This document shows positions 45,442-54,350 of a stretch of 64,000 nucleotides of DNA, piece by piece. The notes beneath the pieces are model-generated. The model saw only the letters and a program-made list of their open reading frames with translations, ran no database searches and was not told where the DNA came from. The position numbers and the translations under genes are program-made. The DNA is from Sporomusa acidovorans (GTDB taxonomy: Bacteria > Bacillota > Negativicutes > Sporomusales > Sporomusaceae), in contig NZ_FNAM01000025.1 of NCBI RefSeq assembly GCF_900101845.1, positions 18,840-82,839 on the forward strand, in the 5' to 3' direction. Position 1 is the stretch's first letter. Each line of letters starts with the position of its first letter.

Positions 45442-46662
45442 TTATTTAGCGGGAACAGGATATTCCCCATTCCAGGTAATACTGCGATATTTCACCGGAT
45501 CGGTATCCCCCTCGGTGCTAAATACCAGGATTCGGGAATTTTTATTTAAGCCCAGCTTGGCTTTGGCTTCGGCAAGCTCGGGATTTGTCATGAGTTCTGC
45601 TATAAGGCCGGCGGTGACCGCTCCCGACTCGCCGGAAATTACCCGGGCATCATTGCCCAGAGGATTGCCCAGCAGCCGCATGCCCTTGGCTGACACCCAA
45701 TCAGGGCAGGAAGCAAACAGATAACTATAGTCCCGCAGCACATTCCAGCCGATTGTATTGGGTTCGCCACAGGCTAAACCGGCCATAATGGTATTCAATT
45801 CCCCGCCAACAATGTGGGGCTTGCCGTCATTGGCCAAAGCGGATTGATATAAACAGTCGGCTTGATCGGACTCAACAATAACCGTTTTCGGTGGTTCATC
45901 GGCACAGGCGGAAGCAAAAAATCCCTGCACAGCACCGGCTAAAGACCCTACCCCAGCTTGCACAAACACATGAGTTGGCTTTGCCACACCGCTAGCCTGC
46001 AGTTGCTCCAACGCCTCCAGCGCCATGGTTCCATACCCCTGCATAATCCAGGCAGGAATATCTTCATACCCCTCCCATGCCGTATCCTGTACAACCACCC
46101 AGCCATACTTCCGGGCTTTTTCAGTTGCTAGCCGTACGGCGTCATCATAGTTTAGCTCCGTAATAGAAGCCTCGGCGCCTTCGGCTTTGATATTTTCCAG
46201 ACGGGTAAGGGAAGAGCCTTTAGGCATATAGATCACGGATTTTTGTTTCAGCCGCTTAGCGGTCCAGGCAACCCCCCGACCATGATTGCCATCGGTAGCG
46301 GTAGTAAAAGTAATCTCCCCTAACTGGTTACGAATTTCTGCGGATGTCAGCCGGGTATAGTCCAGTTCACTAATGTCTTTGCCTAAACGCTGTGCCAAAT
46401 ACTTAGCCATGGCGAACGAACCGCCTAATACTTTGAAAGCATTTAATCCAAAGCGATAGGATTCATCTTTTACATATATACCGGCTACGCCTAAATGCGC
46501 GGCTAACTCATTCAACTGGCGCAGCGGGGTAATGCTGTATTCGGGAAAACTCTTATGAAATTCTCTCACTTTGCCAATTTCCTGACGACTTAAAAAATCG
46601 ATAGCTGCTTTGTCCTGCTTATCACACATTTGATTTTTAACCCATTTTATCTTCTGGCTCAT
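45442..46662 (-). CDS. ygeX: 2,3-Diaminopropionate ammonia-lyase
   Basis: PLP enzyme that splits 2,3-diaminopropionate into pyruvate and two ammonia, the end of the urate pathway. The PLP lysine lies in YRFGLNAFKVLGGSFAM and the glycine loop in FTTATDGNHGRGVA; AGVGSLAGAVQ binds the phosphate. It has 406 residues and starts after AAAAGAGGTA. First gene of the operon ygeX-ygeY-ygeW-arcC-xdhD-ygfK-ssnA, 38 bases after the predicted sigma-54 start. Confidence 0.95.
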   Translation of the reverse strand: MSQKIKWVKNQMCDKQDKAAIDFLSRQEIGKVREFHKSFPEYSITPLRQLNELAAHLGVAGIYVKDESYRFGLNAFKVLGGSFAMAKYLAQRLGKDISELDYTRLTSAEIRNQLGEITFTTATDGNHGRGVAWTAKRLKQKSVIYMPKGSSLTRLENIKAEGAEASITELNYDDAVRLATEKARKYGWVVVQDTAWEGYEDIPAWIMQGYGTMALEALEQLQASGVAKPTHVFVQAGVGSLAGAVQGFFASACADEPPKTVIVESDQADCLYQSALANDGKPHIVGGELNTIMAGLACGEPNTIGWNVLRDYSYLFASCPDWVSAKGMRLLGNPLGNDARVISGESGAVTAGLIAELMTNPELAEAKAKLGLNKNSRILVFSTEGDTDPVKYRSITWNGEYPVPAK

Positions 46663-46709
46663 GCTTTGTACCTCTTTTCTGGTTTGTATTACTCCCTTAC
46701 CAGTTTTTA

Positions 46710-46727
46710 TTGCAAATACTATGCCAA
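46710..46727 (-). promoter_or_regulatory. Sigma-54 promoter of the ygeX operon
   Basis: The minus strand reads TTGGCATAGTATTTGCAA; GG (46725-46724) and GC (46713-46712) are 12 bases apart. Predicted start near 46700, about 38 bases before the ygeX ATG. Confidence 0.9.
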
Positions 46728-46900
46728 CTCCAACTTTTATTTTTTAGATATATAAACCTTTTGCATAAACTTCTCCGTATTTAGCATGAATCAGCTTTAT
46801 AGACAACGTATGTACGGCTGTCAGGCAAATAATCATATCTTGGTAAACCCCATATCCGCTAGCGCCGTACGCCATAATAATAATTTTCTAATTTGTTCTT

Positions 46901-46930
46901 TATCAAAATGATAACTTTATCATATTGATA
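46901..46930. promoter_or_regulatory. Upstream palindrome pair of the ygeX operon, sites 1 and 2
   Basis: TATCAAAATGATA at 46901-46913 and TATCATATTGATA at 46918-46930, each one base from a perfect palindrome, 17 bases apart and about 180-210 bases upstream of the sigma-54 promoter. Confidence 0.7.
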
Positions 46931-47022
46931 AAATTCGTATGGCTAAGCATCCTTTAGCAAAGTTTATTATAAATAAAGCACTTTTTTTTGTTTTTTGCAC
47001 AAATTTCGTAAACATAGCCTCT

Positions 47023-47035
47023 TATCAAATTGATA
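47023..47035. promoter_or_regulatory. Upstream palindrome of the ygeX operon, site 3
   Basis: TATCAAATTGATA, perfect, about 300 bases upstream of the sigma-54 promoter and in the tail region of the activator gene. Confidence 0.7.
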
Positions 47036-47042
47036 AAAAGCA

Positions 47043-47096
47043 ATAAAAAATGTTTTCTAGCTAATGGACAAACCCAATAAGTTAGAAAACATTTCC
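47043..47096 (-). terminator. Terminator of the YgeV-type activator gene
   Basis: Stem AAATGTTTTCTA/TAGAAAACATTT with a 22-base loop; on the minus strand TTTTTTATT follows. Confidence 0.75.
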
Positions 47097-47104
47097 TGGT
47101 TACC

Positions 47105-48898
47105 TTACAAATGATCATCACGATATAAGTCTGTATCTTTTGCCGCTTCTTCCATTTCCCGTAATTTTCTATATAAAGTGGCAATCCCAATTCCCAGTTG
47201 CTTGGCAGCAGCCAGTTTTCCCTGGGTTGTATCACCAAATCGCCGCAGAACCTGTAAAATATGTTCCTGCTCTACCTGACGCAGTGATTTAAATTCCTCT
47301 TCTGCCTGTTCAACCGGTTGGACAACCTGACTGTCGACAAGACTGCGCGGCAATGTATCCTTGGTTAGCCAACCATTTTCATCCGCCATGTTAATCATAA
47401 ACTCAACGGTATTTTCTAATTCCCGGATATTTCCCGGCCAACTGTATTGCAGTAATATCCCCATCGTCTCGCGATCAATTCCACAAATCTGCTTATTAAA
47501 TAACCCTCCATATTTTACGATCATGGAATCCACTAACGGCTTTATATCTTCTACCCGTTTACGTAAGGGAGGAACCTCCAGCGGAATGACATTCAAGCGG
47601 TAATATAGATCTTCACGGAATTTCTTTTCTTTGATCAATTCCCTTAAGTCCTTATTCGTAGCGGCAATAACCCGTATATCCAGAGATATCAGTTGGTTGG
47701 AACCGATACGGACAAGTTTGCGTTCCTGCAGCACCCGCAATAATTTTACCTGCAGATAAAGCGGCATGTCACCAATTTCATCTAAGAAAATAACACCCTT
47801 ATTGGCCAGTTCAAATTTGCCGATTTTTCCCCGGGGATCGGCACCGGAAAAAGCTCCCTTAACATACCCGAACAACTCGCTTTCGAGCAGTGTGTCCGGT
47901 ATTGCGGCGCAATTGATACCAATAAAAGGCTTGTCCCGGCGGTTGCCGATGGCATGAATAGCCCTGGCCACCACTTCCTTGCCTGAGCCACTTTCCCCAA
48001 TGATGAGTACTGTGGAATTGGAATCGGCAATTTTCGTCAGTTTTGTTTTAAGCTGCTGCGTTACCGGCGAACAGCCTACAATATTATCTAAAGTAACAGG
48101 TATTTCAACTTTGGTTAAATCATAGATGCCGGACTTTACATTTTTTATTTCATTAAAAATGAAGATCCGGTCATAAGCGGACAAACCAGACTCCACAGAT
48201 AATAATTCCCCCATCAAAAAAAACGTATGATGATCAATCGTTACCTTATATTCGTCCACTCCCAGCAGCGAATCGTGAGTAGCGGCAATCGCTATGGGTT
48301 GATCCAGACAATCAGCAGAAAGTTGCAGTTGTTTACAGGCACTGTCATTAATCTGAACAATCTGATTGCTGCGGTTAAGTACCAGCACCCCTTTGCCCAC
48401 ATTATTAATGACTTGCAGCAACACATCCAGCATGCGCTGATTGCGTTTGCTTTCCTGCTGTTCGTAAGCTTTGGCACTAATAAAGTCCGCAATCTGTTCC
48501 AAAAATAGTTGATAAAAGTTTAAATCCTGCAACAATTGGTTCTTTTGCGCTTCTTTGAAACATATCAGACCAATAACCCCAATAATCTCTTCACCAAGAG
48601 TAATGGGCGTACAAAGCTCCAGCTTCTCATCACAACAACCCTCCCTGGGGCAGATGCTGCAAAGTTCATGTTTGCCCGGCTCTTCAATAAACTGGGACTT
48701 GCCGGTCATCAATACATGCTTATAGACAAAGCCTTCATTGGACATATCTTCATTGATTCTATCGGCATAAATGCCGGTACCGGCAATACGGAATAAATTT
48801 ACATCGACAATTTCCACATCAACGCGGATAACATGAGCAATAATTTTCGCATATTGACTAACCGTATCCTGAATTTCCTGTAAAATTGATTTTTTCAT
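47105..48898 (-). CDS. ygeV: Sigma-54-dependent activator of the purine locus (YgeV-like)
   Basis: A 597-residue enhancer-binding activator. The N-terminal part is a sensory domain with a cysteine cluster C80-x2-C83-x4-C88-C89-x6-C96 (numbered from the ATG), then a PAS domain (about 155-240), the AAA+ domain (about 270-500: GESGSGKE Walker A, loop GAFSGA instead of GAFTGA, VIFLDEIGDM), and a Fis-type helix-turn-helix (LAAAKQLGIGIATLYRKLRE). The start is the ATG at 48898; a GTG at 48913 after AAAGG is also possible. It sits between yqeB and the ygeX operon. It probably drives the purine operons through the TATCAAATTGATA sites. Confidence 0.9.
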   Translation of the reverse strand: MKKSILQEIQDTVSQYAKIIAHVIRVDVEIVDVNLFRIAGTGIYADRINEDMSNEGFVYKHVLMTGKSQFIEEPGKHELCSICPREGCCDEKLELCTPITLGEEIIGVIGLICFKEAQKNQLLQDLNFYQLFLEQIADFISAKAYEQQESKRNQRMLDVLLQVINNVGKGVLVLNRSNQIVQINDSACKQLQLSADCLDQPIAIAATHDSLLGVDEYKVTIDHHTFFLMGELLSVESGLSAYDRIFIFNEIKNVKSGIYDLTKVEIPVTLDNIVGCSPVTQQLKTKLTKIADSNSTVLIIGESGSGKEVVARAIHAIGNRRDKPFIGINCAAIPDTLLESELFGYVKGAFSGADPRGKIGKFELANKGVIFLDEIGDMPLYLQVKLLRVLQERKLVRIGSNQLISLDIRVIAATNKDLRELIKEKKFREDLYYRLNVIPLEVPPLRKRVEDIKPLVDSMIVKYGGLFNKQICGIDRETMGILLQYSWPGNIRELENTVEFMINMADENGWLTKDTLPRSLVDSQVVQPVEQAEEEFKSLRQVEQEHILQVLRRFGDTTQGKLAAAKQLGIGIATLYRKLREMEEAAKDTDLYRDDHL

Positions 48899-48919
48899 TT
48901 TTTCCGGTTCCACTTGCCT

Positions 48920-49771
48920 TTACTGATTTATGGTTGTTCCCTGACCCAAACACGGCATTTGGTTCCTAAAATACGGCACCTCCGGCCAGCCTCCCAGCAT
49001 GAACAGGGCTTCCAGTACACCGCCCCCCACAGCCCTGGCTTTATCTGAAATGGTATAACAGTGTTCCGGCACACACCGGGGGTCAATATCACCGATCTTA
49101 AGCCCTGCCGTAACTGTAAGTCCATCTCTAATGAGGCCCCGGAGCACGCCGGAAATAGTGGCTGGCACAGGGTAGCCGTTCACTTGGGCCACAACTTCGC
49201 CGGCCTCAACTTGCCGGGTGATTCGACTGATTGCCTGAAAAACGCCATCACAAGGTGCCCGTAAAATTCGCTCTTGGTTATAACCGCCAATATTACCGGG
49301 AATGCCACTGTTGGGCAGGGCCATCCCCTGAGTAATCACCCGGCCCAGATAATGACCGCGTTTTGTTTCCACCACGGCATGCACATCCGCACCGGCTGTA
49401 AAACCCGGCCCCACACCAATAACAACAGGGGCATCCGTTATTTTTGTTCCCAGATTTTTCTTGGCTAAAATAGCGTCCACCACCGCCCGTGGCTTACACT
49501 TCTCTACAATGGCCGCTTCTTCGTCAATGACCACAGCAATATTTCCTTCCTCGGCTACCTGCATTGCTTTATCAGGTTCTATCCTAACAGCCTTTACCCC
49601 CTCGACTACTGTTGTTCCGGTAAAAACCGCCTCGGCAAAAGCGACCGTCCGGCGAATAACGGTTGGCTGGGCCAGTTCTGTCATAATAATAGGAAAACCA
49701 CTGCGAAACAACCGATGAGCTATCCCTGTTGCTAAGTCACCCGCACCTTTTACAACAATTACCCGATTCAT
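48920..49771 (-). CDS. yqeB: Selenium-dependent molybdenum hydroxylase maturation protein YqeB
   Basis: A 283-residue maturation factor with a Rossmann-like start (VVKGAGDLATGIAHRLFRSG), then GVGPGFTAGADVHAVVETKRGH and DPRCVPEHC. The YqeB family accompanies selenium-dependent molybdenum hydroxylases and is thought to help install their selenium-molybdenum centre. The start follows AGTGGAGG. It is first in a two-gene operon with the activator gene, behind its own sigma-54 promoter. Confidence 0.92.
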   Translation of the reverse strand: MNRVIVVKGAGDLATGIAHRLFRSGFPIIMTELAQPTVIRRTVAFAEAVFTGTTVVEGVKAVRIEPDKAMQVAEEGNIAVVIDEEAAIVEKCKPRAVVDAILAKKNLGTKITDAPVVIGVGPGFTAGADVHAVVETKRGHYLGRVITQGMALPNSGIPGNIGGYNQERILRAPCDGVFQAISRITRQVEAGEVVAQVNGYPVPATISGVLRGLIRDGLTVTAGLKIGDIDPRCVPEHCYTISDKARAVGGGVLEALFMLGGWPEVPYFRNQMPCLGQGTTINQ

Positions 49772-49896
49772 AAATATCCTCCACTTCTTACTCTGGCGAT
49801 ATTACTTACTATTAATTCGCCTGAGTCTGTTTTTTCCCCTTCCTAAGGCTGTAAATGTTCCAATTTTCTAGCTGATCACGTTTCCCCAAATCTTTG

Positions 49897-49974
49897 TTGA
49901 TACTTATCAATTGCAATAACCATGCCAAGGATGTGCCTAAATAAACGAAAGTCTCTCCGAAAATCAAATTTGAT
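49897..49974. promoter_or_regulatory. Degenerate palindromes around the yqeB promoter
   Basis: TTGATAcTTATCAA-like arms at 49897-49910 overlap the start region, and ATCAAATTTGAT at 49963-49974 lies about 38 bases upstream of the -24 box. They share TATCAA/TTGATA words with the sites at 29331 and 46901 but have different spacing. Confidence 0.5.
49911..49928 (-). promoter_or_regulatory. Sigma-54 promoter of the yqeB-ygeV operon
   Basis: The minus strand reads TTGGCATGGTTATTGCAA; GG (49926-49925) and GC (49914-49913) are 12 bases apart. Predicted start near 49901, about 130 bases before yqeB. Confidence 0.85.
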
Positions 49975-50144
49975 AACTCAGAATTTTTTGACGTTTTATT
50001 GACAGAAACAATTGTATACTTTTTTAAGATATTTGAAAACTCCCCTGTGCATTATTTACGAAAGGGGGTATGGCATGATTCATGAGGGAGTCCGGGTATA
50101 CTCATTAAATGGACAATGTAGTCCAGTTCAGGAGGAATATAATC

Positions 50145-50438
50145 ATGTTTCTTGTTATTACAACCTATCAAAAGTCAATCGATCAAATTGAAAAATTCTT
50201 ACCCGCACATTCGGCGTTTCTTGACAACTATTATGCAAGTAAGCAAATCATATTCTCAGGTCGCCGGAATCCCAGAATCGGCGGCATGATCTTGTTCAAT
50301 GTCGAAAAGCAAAGTGACGTATTGGCAATCATTGAAAAAGACCCCTTTAACGTAAATGGAATTGCAAAGTATGAACTGTTTGAGTTTATTCCTACCAAAT
50401 ACGATAAGGATTTTGAGAAATTTATTCACCTAAACTAA
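50145..50438 (+). CDS. YciI family protein
   Basis: A 97-residue protein of the YciI/YCII-related fold: the His-Asp pair appears in PAHSAFLDNYY and IEKDPFNVNG, with SGRRNPRIGGM between. The family includes dechlorinases and stand-alone proteins of unknown role. I start at the ATG at 50145, nine bases after AGGAGG; a longer frame to 50109 lacks a site. It is upstream of a truncated dehydrogenase on the same strand. Confidence 0.85.
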   Translation: MFLVITTYQKSIDQIEKFLPAHSAFLDNYYASKQIIFSGRRNPRIGGMILFNVEKQSDVLAIIEKDPFNVNGIAKYELFEFIPTKYDKDFEKFIHLN

Positions 50439-50554
50439 ATTTCTACCTACACCTTTATTCCTATTTTGATACGAAAGGTGGTGAATCCGTTACTAAAACT
50501 ATCTAAAGCCGGAAGCTTCTTCAGGTTTTACTTGGTTTTACGCAACGGTACTGC

Positions 50555-51067
50555 ATGAATCAAGATAATCCATTCTCTTTGAAAGGCAAAACCGCGTTAA
50601 TCACCGGGGCGTCACGCGGTTTAGGCTTCGCTATAGCATGCGGGCTGGCAACAGCAGGGGCCACAATCGCTTTTAATGCTAGTAAAAAAATTTCGGTTGA
50701 GCAGGGTCTTGCGGCATACCAAACAGCAAACATAACGGCCCGCGGTTATGTTTGCGATGTAACCAATGAGACAGCAGTACGTGATACAATCACGCAAATA
50801 GAAAATGAAATAGGGACAATTGACATCCTCGTCAATAATGCCGGCATCATCAATCGGGTTCCGATGGTGGATATGAGCACCAGTGATTTCCGCCATATAA
50901 TTGACGAATCAATGGTCACATCTTATATGTCGATGGCGGATTTCTCGCCTATCTGGGAAAACAACCCTAAACACCGATCTCTTACTACTGAAGGAAAATT
51001 AAAAACTGGGCTGACATACTTTTATAGCGTCAACCCAGTTTTCTTTGTATATTTCCTTAAACTATGA
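50555..51067 (+). pseudogene. Truncated gluconate 5-dehydrogenase-like SDR
   Basis: The first ~125 residues match a short-chain dehydrogenase of the gluconate 5-dehydrogenase type: GKTALITGASRGLGFAIA cofactor loop, GYVCDVTNE, NNAGIINRVPM. The homology ends near DFRHIIDE, and the remaining 45 codons (SMVTSYMSMADF onward) are unrelated. The catalytic Ser-Tyr-x3-Lys part is missing, so it cannot work as a dehydrogenase. The frame runs through a terminator hairpin. Likely a 5' remnant joined to other sequence; no ribosome site near the ATG at 50555 supports a strong gene. Confidence 0.75.
51001..51047 (+). terminator. Terminator within the tail of the truncated SDR
   Basis: Stem AAACTGGG-TGAC against GTCA-CCCAGTTT, followed by TTCTTTG. 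It falls inside the truncated frame, which is unusual for a real gene. Confidence 0.75.
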
Positions 51068-51234
51068 CGTATCTTTTCACCAATCTGTCGTCGCCTTTTC
51101 TTCCTGGTTTTCGTTTTTTTACAGAATAGGGATATATAGTCAAATTTAAACCTGGAATTTTGCGTAACTGGAATCTCAAGAACAAAATTCAACATTTTTT
51201 TGTATTTTTGTGGGAATTTATGACACTAGGCAAA

Positions 51235-51264
51235 TTGACAGAAAAAACCATAGCTACCTATAAT
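51235..51264 (+). promoter_or_regulatory. Sigma-70 type promoter of the chemoreceptor gene
   Basis: TTGACA at 51235 and TATAAT at 51259 with an 18-base spacer, both consensus, 60 bases before the start codon. Confidence 0.75.
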
Positions 51265-51323
51265 ATAGAAATCGACATAAAAAATAGTAAATAATTATAA
51301 AACGAAAGTAGCAGGAGGCTATC

Positions 51324-53294
51324 ATGAAAAGTATCAAAGCTAAACTTACAGTGACGGTTATTATCTTATTCGTAATTGCACTTGGACTTTTGGCAGGACT
51401 AAACTATTGGCAAACTAAAAAACTGCTGGTACAGGATGCGGAAAAAGAGCTTGCGAGTGTGGTTTTTGCTGCAGGCAATGAAATCAGCTTATGGCTTGAC
51501 GGACGTAAGATCGAAATAAATTCAATCGCCCGTTCACCGGTAATGACCAGCGGTGATGGAACGTCCATGCAGGTCTACCTGGATGGAGAAATAAAAAATA
51601 ACACTATTTATGAAAATATCTTCTGGACAGATACTCAAGGAAACTATTACACCCGCGGTGTTGCGGCCAATGCGGCCAACCGACCGTACTTTCAAGAAGC
51701 AATGAAAGGAAACACTTTCGTGTCAGATCCGCTTCCATCAGGCTCGACCGGCAAGACAGTGGTGATTATTTCTACTCCTATTCGGAGCAACGGTGCAATT
51801 AGCGGGGTTTTAGTCGGAGCAATCAACATGGAAGAAGTTGAAAAGCGTATATTGGACGTCAAGGTTGGGCAAACAGGTTATGCCTATGCGTTACGGCAGG
51901 ACGGCACCATAATCTTTCATCAAAATAAAGAATTGGTGAACAAAGTCAACGTTAACAACGACCCCAATGCTACTCCGGAATTAAAAGCAGCGATAGAAAA
52001 AATGCTAAGCGGTCAACAGGGAGTTACTAATTACAACTATACCGGTTCAGAAAAATATTTAGCGTATACGCCGATTAAAGGAACCTCCTGGGCACTGGGA
52101 GTAACGGTGCCCGCAAATGAAGTGTTGGAACGATTAAGTTCTTTCACCTGGAGTTCATTAGTGACCATCCTTGTGGTACTGATTTTGTCAGGTTGCTTAA
52201 TCCGGCTTGTGGCTGTCCGTATTGCCACACCGCTGGGAACCCTGGAAGCAGTTGCTAACCGCATCGCCGGTGGCGACCTCAAGCTCCATCAAATTGATGT
52301 AAATTCCCAGGATGAAGTAGGACGTTTGGCACGGGCGTTTGAAACTATGGTGGAAAACTTACGCAATCTGGTACAACAAATTGGTAATTCGGCAGAGCAA
52401 GTTGCCGCCTCTTCGGAAGAATTAACTGCCAGTTCGGATCAAGCTGCCCAAGCCTCCAACCATATAGCCACATCGATCACCGATATGGCGGGGGGAACAA
52501 CCGAACAACTGGCAGCGGCCAACGATGCTTCGGCAGTTGTGGAACAAATGTCAGCAGGTATTCAGCAGGTAGCCGCCAGTGCCAATCAAGTAGCTGCCCA
52601 ATCGTCTCAGGCTGCCGACAAGGCCAAGGACGGCGATAAAGCTATAGATAAAGCGGTAACCCAAATGAGTCATATTGAAAACACTGTGAACACTTCGGCC
52701 CAGGTAGTAACCAAACTTGGCGAGCGTTCCCATGAAATCGGCCAGATTGTCGACACGATTTCCGGTATTGCCGGCCAAACCAATCTATTAGCCCTCAATG
52801 CTGCCATTGAAGCGGCCCGTGCCGGTGAACAGGGACGCGGCTTTGCCGTAGTAGCTGAAGAGGTACGCAAACTGGCCGAACAGTCCCAGGAGGCAGCTAA
52901 GAAGATTGCTGAACTAATTGGGGAAATCCAGGGCGATACCGACAAGGCTGTCTTAGCTATGAATGCTGGCACTCAGGAAGTCAAAACCGGTGCCGAAGTG
53001 GTCAACGCAGCCGGAAACTCTTTCCGTGAAATTGTAGAACTGGTAACAAATGTCTCCGGTCAGATTAAAGAAATTTCCGCCGCCATTCAGCAAATATCTA
53101 CCGGCAGCCAGCAAATCGTTGGCTCAGTGAAAAAAATTGATGACCTTAGCAAAAAATCCGCGGCCGAATCACAAAGTGTCTCGGCCGCTACCGAAGAACA
53201 ACTGGCCTCGATGGAGGAGATTGCCACGTCCAGCCAGGCGCTGGCCAATTTGGCTCAGGACTTGCAAACTGCGGTAGCCAAGTTCCAAATATAG
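51324..53294 (+). CDS. Methyl-accepting chemotaxis protein
   Basis: A 656-residue chemoreceptor. First membrane helix about 7-29, a periplasmic dCache-like domain (about 30-275, [24 protein letters not shown] and [11 protein letters not shown]), second helix about 276-298, HAMP domain, then the signalling domain with the conserved hairpin tip [21 protein letters not shown]. Glutamine/glutamate-rich methylation helices flank it. The start follows AGCAGGAGG. A single gene with a consensus promoter; the ligand is unknown, but dCache receptors usually sense amines, organic acids or purines. Confidence 0.93.
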   Translation: MKSIKAKLTVTVIILFVIALGLLAGLNYWQTKKLLVQDAEKELASVVFAAGNEISLWLDGRKIEINSIARSPVMTSGDGTSMQVYLDGEIKNNTIYENIFWTDTQGNYYTRGVAANAANRPYFQEAMKGNTFVSDPLPSGSTGKTVVIISTPIRSNGAISGVLVGAINMEEVEKRILDVKVGQTGYAYALRQDGTIIFHQNKELVNKVNVNNDPNATPELKAAIEKMLSGQQGVTNYNYTGSEKYLAYTPIKGTSWALGVTVPANEVLERLSSFTWSSLVTILVVLILSGCLIRLVAVRIATPLGTLEAVANRIAGGDLKLHQIDVNSQDEVGRLARAFETMVENLRNLVQQIGNSAEQVAASSEELTASSDQAAQASNHIATSITDMAGGTTEQLAAANDASAVVEQMSAGIQQVAASANQVAAQSSQAADKAKDGDKAIDKAVTQMSHIENTVNTSAQVVTKLGERSHEIGQIVDTISGIAGQTNLLALNAAIEAARAGEQGRGFAVVAEEVRKLAEQSQEAAKKIAELIGEIQGDTDKAVLAMNAGTQEVKTGAEVVNAAGNSFREIVELVTNVSGQIKEISAAIQQISTGSQQIVGSVKKIDDLSKKSAAESQSVSAATEEQLASMEEIATSSQALANLAQDLQTAVAKFQI

Positions 53295-53304
53295 AACATA
53301 GAAC

Positions 53305-53342
53305 AATGACGTGGGCACATTGCCCACGTCATCTACTTTTTC
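53305..53342. terminator. Terminator between the chemoreceptor and a convergent gene
   Basis: Perfect stem TGACGTGGGC/GCCCACGTCA with a 5-base loop and TCTACTTTTT on the plus strand. Confidence 0.85.
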
Positions 53343-53372
53343 CAAAAATAACGTTGTTCCTTTTATCTTCTC

Positions 53373-53873
53373 CTAATAATATTCGATGATTTTATGCGAT
53401 ACAGCATAATTGTAAGCTGCAATTACGATACTTCTGTTAAATACGGCTTCAGGCGTTTCTCCATAATAGGCTCCGCCCGGCATATTGCCATGCGACTCAT
53501 AGAGGATTTTTTCCGGAGAATCCCCCCAAAGTTCGTCGCTAATAATCCAAATTGAGCCATCAGGGTTCCATTGATTGGTATTTTTGTTAAATGAACATTT
53601 AAACGTAAAAGTTTGCTTTTCAAAAGAAATTTTATTGTCAAAAGTTACACTTCTTAATTTTGCTAACGCATCTTTATCTGGTATACTGATTACTGTATAT
53701 GTCATTTCGAAAAGTGAATCTTGCTCTGATTTTGACATGACTTTTGCTCTGACTGATTCCGTATGAAGATATTTAGTGAAACCACCTTCCGTAACGATAT
53801 ATACGTCTTCAGCATAGCAGACATTCGTTACCATGGCAGATATAAATATAAGGACAAGTAAAATCTTTTTCAT
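53373..53873 (-). CDS. Secreted protein of unknown function
   Basis: A 166-residue exported protein with a standard signal peptide (MKKILLVLIFISAMVTNVCYA, cleavage after CYA). The mature part has mixed strands (YTVISIPDKDALAKLR, FEKQTFTFKCSFN) and ends with a tyrosine-rich IIEYY. No domain is recognised. Its ribosome site GGAGGGAT precedes the ATG. It converges on the chemoreceptor terminator. Confidence 0.65.
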   Translation of the reverse strand: MKKILLVLIFISAMVTNVCYAEDVYIVTEGGFTKYLHTESVRAKVMSKSEQDSLFEMTYTVISIPDKDALAKLRSVTFDNKISFEKQTFTFKCSFNKNTNQWNPDGSIWIISDELWGDSPEKILYESHGNMPGGAYYGETPEAVFNRSIVIAAYNYAVSHKIIEYY

Positions 53874-54052
53874 TGGTTATCCCTCCTTACTCTAAGATTC
53901 TGTAAGTAAACGTTGAATCCTCCACACAGAATAAAAATAATTTGCAAATTTTTACAATTAGAAAATTCATCCATCAGCTCTCTTTGCCTATAAGCAGGAT
54001 TTGCTCCTGTTTTGTCTAAGTAATTAAACCATATAATTAAGGGGATGGGCAG

Positions 54053-54247
54053 ATGGAGTCGCAGTATTACTGGAAAAGCCTGGATGACTTAGAAGAGGTT
54101 GTTATTGGCAATGGAGAAATTTTATTAATTAATAGAAATGGAGAATTAACACAAATCGGCACTACTCTGGACGACGCCAGAAATAAATTACGCGATTTAG
54201 GTAAGGATGAAGATTTTCCTGATTTTATGAATGATTACAATTGGTAG
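54053..54247 (+). CDS. Small acidic protein of unknown function
   Basis: A 64-residue protein, rich in Asp and Glu, with two short beta-strands (EEVVIGNGEILLINR, GELTQIG) followed by a DDARNKLRDLGKDEDFPD helix. It starts after AAGGGGATGGG and is followed at once by its own terminator, which supports a real gene. No family is recognised. Confidence 0.6.
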   Translation: MESQYYWKSLDDLEEVVIGNGEILLINRNGELTQIGTTLDDARNKLRDLGKDEDFPDFMNDYNW

Positions 54248-54274
54248 CGTCCAAAAGGGACGCCGTTTTTATTT
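54247..54274 (+). terminator. Terminator of the small acidic gene
   Basis: Stem GCGTCC/GGACGC with a 5-base loop, starting in the stop codon region, then TTTTTATTT. Confidence 0.82.
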
Positions 54275-54350
54275 CTAAGTTTTTTCTATCTTTGCCTTAT
54301 GTGAAATATTTCAACGCATCTAAAATTTCTTTCAGGAGGGATCAGTAATT

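Noticed and set aside
50070..50100. TATGGCATGATTCATG as a plus-strand sigma-54 promoter for the YciI gene
   Set aside because: No GC at the -12 position with correct spacing.
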